From the NCBI GenBank assembly GCA_029260235.1, contig JAJDDP010000106.1, positions 1-47,844 on the forward strand: a stretch of 47,844 nucleotides of DNA, written 5' to 3'. The notes under the pieces were generated by a model that was given only the letters and a program-made list of their open reading frames with translations, searched no databases and was not told the origin of the DNA. The position numbers were made by a program, and so were the translations under genes. Positions 33,183-39,340 of the stretch are shown here, piece after piece; position 1 is the first letter of the stretch, and each line of letters starts with the position of its first letter. This DNA comes from Phycisphaerae bacterium. Lineage in GTDB: Bacteria > Planctomycetota > Phycisphaerae > UBA1845.

Positions 33183-33485
33183 GCCTCAAGTCCCTCCCCG
33201 GCTATCGTTAGCCCGCGCAGAGCATCCCCGTGCGCGCAAGAAGCGCTTAGACAACACAAAACGCATTCAGTTCAACTCAAAGGGAAGCAGGCCTGGGCAG
33301 TCTCCGGCGGGCACTGCGCAGGCAACTCGGCAGGCATGACTTCTTTCCCCAAACCCCCAAGTGTCGTCATCTTACTATTTCAAATACCGCGGGACCATTG
33401 TCAAGCAAACTTGCAATCGGAACGCCTGCCTCAACCCCTACAAACCGACCAGCCGGTAAGCTCCGCGCCGGCGATCGTCCGGTTG
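33183..33485. other. intergenic stretch upstream of the DUF1800 gene
   Basis: About 300 bases between two minus-strand units. It should hold the promoter of the DUF1800 gene. I see no gene, repeat or recognised RNA in it. Confidence 0.4.
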
Positions 33486-33508
33486 GCAGGCAGGAGGCCT
33501 ATGCCTGC
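33486..33508 (-). terminator. hairpin after the sigma factor/DUF6768 pair
   Basis: A perfect 7-base-pair inverted repeat, GCAGGCA (33486-33492) and TGCCTGC (33502-33508), with a 9-base loop, starting 3 bases after the DUF6768 stop. There is no T tract, so it may be a stabilising or rho-assisted end rather than an intrinsic terminator. Confidence 0.4.
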
Positions 33509-33511
33509 ATA

Positions 33512-33889
33512 TCAATCCTTGAGACGACCCGCCAATCGGGCGATCTGCAGTTCCAGTCGCTTGATTTCGCGCGTTGTAGCGTTCTTGTTCATCTCCATGA
33601 AGTACCACATCTTCAACATGGAAACTGCTGACATGCAGAGAATGCAAGCCGATGCCCACATGATCATGTCCTTGGTCGTCTGGGCATCAAAGAATTTGAC
33701 CGCACTCAGCACGCCCAACACCAAGAAGATCATCGTCAGGATACCCCCAAAAATCGAGAGCCAGCGCCGCTTGCCACGGCAGGTTTCGATGAGCATCTCG
33801 AACACTGAGGTTTCTTCGCTGAATTCATCGAACAGCTCAGCATCTTCCTTTCGCAGTTCTTCCCGAATCTTGTCATCCAGATCGTTCAT
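33512..33889 (-). CDS. DUF6768 family membrane protein, partner of the ECF sigma factor
   Basis: A 125-residue protein. The acidic N-terminal helix (NDLDDKIREELRKEDAELFDEF) is followed by two transmembrane helices (WLSIFGGILTMIFLVLGVLSAV and DMIMWASACILCMSAVSML), then a basic coiled C-terminus (REIKRLELQIARLAGRL). Length, acidic start and two helices fit DUF6768, which usually sits next to an RNA polymerase sigma factor. Its start overlaps the sigma gene stop by 4 bases (ATGA), so expression is coupled. The acidic cytoplasmic N-terminus would suit a membrane anti-sigma factor; that role is inference. Confidence 0.75.
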   Translation of the reverse strand: MNDLDDKIREELRKEDAELFDEFSEETSVFEMLIETCRGKRRWLSIFGGILTMIFLVLGVLSAVKFFDAQTTKDMIMWASACILCMSAVSMLKMWYFMEMNKNATTREIKRLELQIARLAGRLKD

Positions 33890-34446
33890 GATATCGTCCT
33901 TTCCAGCGTTTGCCTCAGACGGTTTCTAGCATGATAAAGGCGCGACTTGACAGTGCCGATGGGCACCATCAAAACCCGGGCAATCTCGGTGACAGCCATC
34001 CCGTCCAAGTAGTGCAGCGATAAGATTGCCTTCTGCTCTGCGGGCAGCTGCTTCATCGCCTGACGAAGTCGGGCGGTTGCGTCACCGGTGCATGCGCCGT
34101 TCGACAACTCCGAAGAAACCGACGAAACTGAATTCTTCAAGCTCTCGGCGGCCTTTCGCTGCACGATGCGCCGCCGGGTCCAGTCGGTACACTTGTTGGT
34201 AAGGATGCTATAGGCCCAGGACCGGAATCGAGCCGGATCCTCTAACCGATTGAGGCCCCGCACGATGGAGAGCCACACCTCTTGGACAATATCGCGGGCA
34301 GCTTCTCGATCAGCAGTCAGCCGCCAAGCAAGGCGTCCAAGCCGCGGCTGCCATCGGGTGATGAGCGACTTTAGGGCCTCTCCATCCCCTTCCTGACTTT
34401 GCAGCACCAGCAGCTCATCCAAAATATCTTCGGGCGTTCTGCTCAT
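33886..34446 (-). CDS. RNA polymerase sigma factor, ECF type
   Basis: A 186-residue sigma-70 family protein of ECF form. Region 2: LAWRLTADREAARDIVQEVW and RFRSWAYSILTNKCTDWTRR (about 40-95), covering core binding and -10 recognition. Region 4: LPAEQKAILSLHYLDGMAVT, then EIARVLMVPIGTVKSRLYHA (about 130-175), the helix-turn-helix for -35 recognition. Region 3 is absent, as expected. ATG 34446 is preferred to TTG 34488 because conserved sequence begins soon after it, although its ribosome-binding site is weak. The overlapping downstream gene probably controls its activity at the membrane. Confidence 0.9.
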   Translation of the reverse strand: MSRTPEDILDELLVLQSQEGDGEALKSLITRWQPRLGRLAWRLTADREAARDIVQEVWLSIVRGLNRLEDPARFRSWAYSILTNKCTDWTRRRIVQRKAAESLKNSVSSVSSELSNGACTGDATARLRQAMKQLPAEQKAILSLHYLDGMAVTEIARVLMVPIGTVKSRLYHARNRLRQTLERTIS

Positions 34447-34535
34447 CGTTCTGTCATACAGAGTCGCACCAGAGGTGAGAGGGTTCAAAGAAAACGCGGG
34501 CGACGCAGGTTATCGACCCCATGTCACTCGCCTGC

Positions 34536-35687
34536 TTAACGACAGAGCCAACCCACATAGATCGCAGCAGCAGCAGCTAGCCCGGTCAGCAGGATCTTGA
34601 TCCAACTATAGGGCCTATCTCCTTGAACCTCGCCCGTGCCGGCGTTGATGACCACTTGATAGGTTTTCTCTTTGTAGCGGTAAGCCAGCATCCAAATCGG
34701 CAGCAAGAGGTGCTTGAAAGTCACTGCATCATCTCTCGTGCTGACGTACGTGATGCGCTGCGTGTCGCCGCCAATTCGACGGCGGATTTCATCCTCGATG
34801 ATGCTACCCATGATATCCTTGGCTTGACTAAAGCCGGTAACCAAGGGCACTTCGTAAGTCCTGGCGAAGAACCCAGCCAGGATTTCTTCTTTGAACGGGA
34901 GGCAACGATCCAAAGGCCAAGGCTCCAAGGCGTTCAACCTCTTGGTCGGTAAGTCCAATGCAGCCGGCACCAAGATGTCATCTAGAAACAACTGAAACGA
35001 ACCGCTGACCGGATACCACCGGGTCTTGCGCGTGCGCCGGCGGTTCTTCCCGCTGCCCGTGGTCACCCAGTAGTGTTCACCCCGTTGCCCCGCGTACTTG
35101 TTGAAAGTCAAACTGTCGAACGTCCAATAGGGCAGATAGACGCCGTTGAAGCAACCTTCAATTCCGTGCTTCTTGAAGTTGTTCGGTGCGAACCAGCGAG
35201 ACCGAACCCAATCTGCGAGTTCGGTGTGGGCGCCCTCCCGGTCGATCTGAAACGGCAACACGCCATCCACCGGAATCAGATCCGGGGCATCGTAAGCATC
35301 CTCGACCTGGAGGGGCACGCCGCAATAAGCGCATTGGCCGACGACCATGGCCCCTTTGAAGAGCACGTTAGCGCCACACGAGCCGCAACGTATTTCTTTG
35401 AGGTCTTGTTTGCTGCGGCTGCCAGACGTGCGCTTGTCGGCCAATTCTAGGAGCATGGCCTGATAGTCTTGTTCGGCGACGGCGGCATCAGGATCGAATT
35501 CCATTTCCTTGACGGCCCCGCAGTGCTCGCACTTGAGACTCTGCACGCCGATGTGGAAGGTCAGATCCGCACCGCATCCCTGGCATGGGAAGACCCTGCC
35601 GGTTGCTTGATCCTTCATCTGTTCGGGCTTGGCATCAGGCGATTGGCCAGTTGTGTCGTCAGGAATGGCTGGAGGCGTCGCTGTCAC
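34536..35687 (-). CDS. double zinc-ribbon protein with C-terminal membrane anchor (YdjG-like)
   Basis: A 383-residue protein. Zinc ribbon 1: CQGC and CEHC (Cys35, 38, 53, 56). Zinc ribbon 2: CGSC and CAYC (Cys101, 104, 119, 122). A large beta-rich middle domain follows, with YLPYWTFDSLTFNKYAGQRG near 195 and LLLPIWMLAYRYKEKTYQVV near 335, and one C-terminal transmembrane helix (ILLTGLAAAAAIYVGWL). Proteins of this build have been loosely annotated as helicase-like because of the ribbons, but there is no helicase motif. In Bacillus subtilis a similar protein (YdjG) works with an SPFH protein (YdjI) at the membrane near a PspA homologue. Here it ends the same kind of set: SPFH, zf-TFIIB, this gene. 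GTG start, 18 bases after the upstream stop. Confidence 0.75.
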   Translation of the reverse strand: MTATPPAIPDDTTGQSPDAKPEQMKDQATGRVFPCQGCGADLTFHIGVQSLKCEHCGAVKEMEFDPDAAVAEQDYQAMLLELADKRTSGSRSKQDLKEIRCGSCGANVLFKGAMVVGQCAYCGVPLQVEDAYDAPDLIPVDGVLPFQIDREGAHTELADWVRSRWFAPNNFKKHGIEGCFNGVYLPYWTFDSLTFNKYAGQRGEHYWVTTGSGKNRRRTRKTRWYPVSGSFQLFLDDILVPAALDLPTKRLNALEPWPLDRCLPFKEEILAGFFARTYEVPLVTGFSQAKDIMGSIIEDEIRRRIGGDTQRITYVSTRDDAVTFKHLLLPIWMLAYRYKEKTYQVVINAGTGEVQGDRPYSWIKILLTGLAAAAAIYVGWLCR

Positions 35688-35705
35688 GAATGGAATCTCG
35701 CTTGT

Positions 35706-36386
35706 TTAGATCAACAGGTCAAAGATGATGCGCACCAATCCCGGCAACGACGATCCGTAACCAATTCCGCCTCCCATGTAGCGGCCGCGCTCTACCGCCT
35801 GAGCGTTGAGCTTGGTCCTCTTGGCGGCCCGCTCCTTTCGCTCCTCGAGTTCGAGATCTTCTTCCTGCCTCTTCCGGTCGTGGAGCTGGCCGCCCGCCTT
35901 ACTCCACTTCAAGAGCTGGCTCAATTCGCCGCCGTCCAACCAGACTCCGTGGTTCCTGCATCGATCCACTACAATACCCGACCGCGATCCGTAATTCTTG
36001 CGATTCATCAACACGCCGCACACCGGGCACTTGACATAGGCTACGGTCGAGCGATGCGCCTGCCACTCCTCGTCGACCAGTATTGCCAGCCGTTCATTGT
36101 CGATGCGCTGAACGTGAGACACCGACTTGTCGATCAGCGAATCCAACTCACCCGGATCAAAAAAGATGCCCAAGCAAGTTTCGCACCGCTCCAACTCGAA
36201 CGAATCACCCGCTGAAATAGTGATGGATTGCATGGCTCGATCACACCTGGGGCAATCCCGATCACTCGGGGCAGCTTGCCCCCCATGGTGTTCGAGGGTG
36301 CGGAGGTCGGCGTCATTCAATGTTCCGCAATACCTGCAGATGTTTGACTTGCCAGCCAGCGGCGCTGCACAGTTTGAACAATCCAT
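35706..36386 (-). CDS. zf-TFIIB domain protein
   Basis: A 226-residue protein with three zinc-binding units. An N-terminal ribbon: Cys3, 6, 17, 20. A TFIIB-type finger: CPRC (Cys45, 48) with ERCETCLGIFFDPGEL (Cys68, 71). A second one: CPVCGVLMNR (Cys120, 123) with DRCRNHGVWLDGGEL (Cys143, His146). The repeated G-[IV]-[FW]-[FL]-D-x-GEL ending is diagnostic of zf-TFIIB (PF13453). After that comes a charged helix (RKRQEEDLELEERKERAAKR) and a short Gly-rich hydrophobic end. Nucleic-acid binding is not implied; the fingers may serve protein contacts. It lies between SPFH and YdjG-like genes, with gaps of 29 and 18 bases. Confidence 0.9.
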   Translation of the reverse strand: MDCSNCAAPLAGKSNICRYCGTLNDADLRTLEHHGGQAAPSDRDCPRCDRAMQSITISAGDSFELERCETCLGIFFDPGELDSLIDKSVSHVQRIDNERLAILVDEEWQAHRSTVAYVKCPVCGVLMNRKNYGSRSGIVVDRCRNHGVWLDGGELSQLLKWSKAGGQLHDRKRQEEDLELEERKERAAKRTKLNAQAVERGRYMGGGIGYGSSLPGLVRIIFDLLI

Positions 36387-36415
36387 GATGACACCATAGC
36401 CTCAACGTGATTCGT

Positions 36416-37516
36416 TTACGGCGCCGGTGGTGGTGGAGCAGGCGGTTTTGCGTCGCCAAAGTGCCCAGCCAACTGAGGCATCTGCGATGCCGGCGCCCAC
36501 GCAGCCATGCCGGATGACCAGACCATAGACGAGGCTGTCACCTGCCCTCCGGCGATCCCTTGCGCCATTTGGGTTAATGTAAACGGTCCCTGCGTTTGGC
36601 CGTTCACCGCGATATGCCAAGTACCGCCTGGTGGTGGCGGAGGTGCCATTCCGCCCGGAGCAGCCTGCTGCATCATCTGGCTGGCCATCGCAAAACCCAT
36701 GCCCATGCCCATGCCTTCCGACGCTCCGCCCCCGGACGGGTTTCCCGCGGCTAGGGTCATGGCGTTTCCCATCTGGTACTGCTGGAATTTGGCGAGATCC
36801 CCGATGACATTCATGCTCGTTCGGGTATCCAGGGCCTTTTCAACCTCTGCCGGCAGCGAGATGTTGACGATGAACAACTGCGGAACATCCAGGCCATACT
36901 CGTCATCAACGCGCTCGACGACCTTGTCGCGCAACGCAGCTGACAACTCGCTGTACTTGGAGGCTAGATCAAGAGCGGCCAGTTCAGAATCGCCGATCAC
37001 ATCCGCAAAGGAGCTGTTGATGATCGACCGCAACAACTCGTGAATCTCATCGACCTCAAAACTTCCGTCGGTGCCCACCAGTTCCTTCATCAGTGCGTTA
37101 GGCTCTACCGCCTTGAGAGTATACGTGCCAAACGCCCGCAAACGGATCGATCCAAATTCCGGATCGCGCAGCATGATCGGATTCGGCGTACCCCATTTCA
37201 GATCGGTGACCTGCCGAGTGCTAACAAAGTACACTTCGGCCTTGAACGGACTGTCAAAACCGTGCTTCCACCCTTGCAGCGTACTCAAGATAGGCAAGTT
37301 GTCAGTGGCCAATTCGTAGTGCCCAGGCTCGAATACATCCGCCAGCTGCCCCCGATGAACAAAGACCGCCGACTGCCCAGGCCTAACGATCAACTGGGCG
37401 CCGTTCTTGATCTGATTGTGGTACCGCGGAAACCGCCACACCAGCGTGTCGCGGGTGTGGTCGATCCACTCGATGATATCAACCAGCTCGCCCCGAAGTT
37501 TATCAAACAAACCCAT
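36416..37516 (-). CDS. SPFH domain protein (virion core-like) with C-terminal GYF_2 domain
   Basis: A 366-residue cytoplasmic protein. The N-terminal SPFH/band-7-like domain (about 20-235) has the signatures of the 'virion core protein' branch: IEWIDHTRDTLVWRFPRYHN at the start, VRPGQSAVFVHRGQLADVFE near 45 and FVSTRQVTDLKWGTPNPIML near 95. A Gly/Met-rich linker follows, then a GYF_2 domain from Trp300 (AVNGQTQGPFTLTQM; VWSSGMAAWAP), and a proline-rich tail. Such proteins form membrane-bound scaffolds. The gene leads a three-gene operon with two zinc-ribbon proteins, matching the YdjG/YdjI type of membrane-stress complex. ATG 37516 has AAGGAG seven bases upstream. Confidence 0.88.
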   Translation of the reverse strand: MGLFDKLRGELVDIIEWIDHTRDTLVWRFPRYHNQIKNGAQLIVRPGQSAVFVHRGQLADVFEPGHYELATDNLPILSTLQGWKHGFDSPFKAEVYFVSTRQVTDLKWGTPNPIMLRDPEFGSIRLRAFGTYTLKAVEPNALMKELVGTDGSFEVDEIHELLRSIINSSFADVIGDSELAALDLASKYSELSAALRDKVVERVDDEYGLDVPQLFIVNISLPAEVEKALDTRTSMNVIGDLAKFQQYQMGNAMTLAAGNPSGGGASEGMGMGMGFAMASQMMQQAAPGGMAPPPPPGGTWHIAVNGQTQGPFTLTQMAQGIAGGQVTASSMVWSSGMAAWAPASQMPQLAGHFGDAKPPAPPPPAP

Positions 37517-37597
37517 AGGTCAACTCCTTCGCAATCGAATCCCCGAGGCCGGCTCCATGTCGAACAGCTCGCCGGTGCCAGCAACAATCCCCCATAA

Positions 37598-37603
37598 AGT
37601 ATA
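37598..37603 (-). promoter_or_regulatory. possible -10 element for the SPFH operon
   Basis: TATACT on the minus strand, about 80 bases before the SPFH start, close to the TATAAT consensus. No -35 box lies at the right distance (the nearest TTGATA is 24 bases away), so it is a weak call. Confidence 0.3.
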
Positions 37604-37752
37604 CAACGATTAACGCCACCCCCCCATTATCAATTCAAGCCCTGATTCTAACCACAATAGCGACCAAGTTGAAAACCGGGGCCTCAGGCGTACACACTCC
37701 CAACCGAATTCGCCTGTTGAACACACGTTGCCCACCGTTGACAATGCACCTC

Positions 37753-38946
37753 ATGAACGCAGCTGAAACGCGATCCATTCTGCACATCGACATGGATGCC
37801 TTCTTTGCCGCCGTCGAACAAAACGATCGACCCGAACTTCGGGGTCAGCCTGTGCTGGTAGGCGGCGCTGCAGACAAGCGAGGCGTTGTCTCGACGGCAA
37901 GTTACGAAGCCCGACGATTCGGCTGCCGCAGCGCCATGCCCATGGCCCGGGCGGTCCAGCTTTGCCCACAGGCCATCGTCGTTCAGCCGCGGATGGAGCG
38001 ATATGTCCAAATCTCGCGGGAACTCCTGGCCCTATTTGAACAAAGCACGCCCGCCATCGAGCCTCTCTCCATCGACGAAGCATTCCTCGATGTGACCGGT
38101 TCAATTCGACTGCTAGGGCCGTCCGTTCAAATCGCCCAGCAACTCAAGCAAGACATTTGCCAAGCGACGGGTCTGACCGCCTCGGTGGGGATCGCCCCCA
38201 ACAAGTTCCTGGCCAAGCTCGCCAGCGACTTGGACAAGCCCAGCGGTTTGACCGTCGTAGCACCCAATAACATTCGAGGATTCCTCGATCCGTTGCCCAT
38301 AGCCCGATTGTGGGGAGCCGGCGCCAAGACACAAAGCCGATTGAACTCGCTGGGAATTCGGACCTTCGCCGACCTGCGTCAGCTATCCGCAGGCTGCCTG
38401 GAGGCTGAGTTTGGCCAGACAGGCAGGAAATTTTTCGACCTCGCCCGAGGCATCGATGACAGGCCTGTGGTCAGCGACCGTCAAGCAAAGAGCATCAGCC
38501 AAGAAACCACGTTCGTCCAAGATGTTGCTGACTGCCAACACTTGCGGGCTGTCCTGCTGCAGCAGACCGAGCAGGTCTCCTCGCGCCTGCGGCACCAAGG
38601 TTTCAAGGCGCGCACGGTGAACTTGAAGATACGCACGCAAGATTTCCACACCATCACCCGGCGATCAACGCTGGATGGTCCCAGTGACTCCACGACTGAT
38701 TTCTGGGCAGCGGCTGCTTCCCTCTTCGAGCGATGGTGGTCTACGCGCCCGCCCACTGGCCGAATCCGCCTTATCGGCATCGGCGTATCCCAGTTCTCCG
38801 GCGCTGAAGGCTGCCAGATGAGGCTCTTTGGCGAAGCCGAGGCCGATAATGCCCGACGCCTCGATGAGACTTTTGATCAGATACAGGATCGCTTCGGCCG
38901 CTCTGCCATAGCCAGAGGCTTACTTGGCGACGAAGAGACGGATTGA
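37753..38946 (+). CDS. dinB: DNA polymerase IV (Y family)
   Basis: A 397-residue translesion polymerase. The first metal-binding site is HIDMDAFFAAVEQ (Asp13), with the steric-gate Phe in FFAAVE. The second is LSIDEAFLDV (Asp108, Glu109). The thumb has the helix-hairpin-helix region (PLPIARLWGAGAKTQSRL). The little-finger domain starts near 230 (SISQETTFVQDV). A clamp-binding motif QMRLF lies at 355-359. The enzyme copies past damaged bases with lower fidelity. ATG 37753 is preferred; ATG 37744 and TTG 37669 are in frame upstream. There is no clear ribosome-binding site and I do not see a LexA box that I can defend. It diverges from the SPFH operon. Confidence 0.95.
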   Translation: MNAAETRSILHIDMDAFFAAVEQNDRPELRGQPVLVGGAADKRGVVSTASYEARRFGCRSAMPMARAVQLCPQAIVVQPRMERYVQISRELLALFEQSTPAIEPLSIDEAFLDVTGSIRLLGPSVQIAQQLKQDICQATGLTASVGIAPNKFLAKLASDLDKPSGLTVVAPNNIRGFLDPLPIARLWGAGAKTQSRLNSLGIRTFADLRQLSAGCLEAEFGQTGRKFFDLARGIDDRPVVSDRQAKSISQETTFVQDVADCQHLRAVLLQQTEQVSSRLRHQGFKARTVNLKIRTQDFHTITRRSTLDGPSDSTTDFWAAAASLFERWWSTRPPTGRIRLIGIGVSQFSGAEGCQMRLFGEAEADNARRLDETFDQIQDRFGRSAIARGLLGDEETD

Positions 38947-39269
38947 CCGCCTAACCCCCCAAGGCTACCTCTCGGGATTGAGTCTTATTTACGGCTGCAA
39001 CCGCATCATGCCGCGGCGTGTATTGTACTTTTGGAGTGTCACGATGCCCTGAGACTGGCTGCCAAGATCGGTCGCGCGTGGGCAATGCTGACCAGTGGGA
39101 TTTCGGGCAGTGCTGAATTACTCGGGGTACGCGTCATGAACACGATTCAGTGGGTGGGCACAGCGCTAGTTGCCTTTTCTACATTGGCCACCTTCGCGGA
39201 TCTCGTGACCTGGGCCTGGCCTGTGGTACCACAGACTGACGGCTAGTCCTCGATTGCTAGCGCAAGACT
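38947..39269. other. intergenic stretch between convergent genes
   Basis: About 320 bases after dinB. A weak plus-strand frame (TTG 39031 to 39246, or ATG 39136 for 36 residues with one hydrophobic stretch, WVGTALVAFSTLATFADLV) could be a tiny membrane peptide, but there is no good ribosome-binding site. Nothing else recognised. Confidence 0.35.
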
Positions 39270-39297
39270 CGGGCACTGCAAACTGATGCAGCGCCCG
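39270..39297. terminator. stable hairpin between convergent dinB and the S8 protease
   Basis: CGGGC-A-CTGCA (39270-39280) pairs with TGCAG-C-GCCCG (39287-39297): ten pairs, one A-C mismatch and a 6-base loop. It lies 43 bases beyond the protease stop and could end transcription from both sides. The A tract on its right flank means a T tract precedes the hairpin on the minus strand, so it is not a textbook intrinsic terminator. Confidence 0.5.
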
Positions 39298-39340
39298 AAA
39301 AATTCAAATCACATGACTTTCAGAGACAGCGCGTTGCTGA

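Noticed and set aside
35469..36215. 248-residue plus-strand frame opposite the zinc-ribbon genes
   Set aside because: Antisense to two clear genes and low in protein features.
37680..37752. Possible LexA-type operator before dinB
   Set aside because: No palindrome convincing enough, and the LexA box of this lineage is not known to me.
39031..39246. Small plus-strand frame after dinB with one hydrophobic segment
   Set aside because: TTG start, no good ribosome-binding site and no known family; kept only as a remark on the intergenic stretch.
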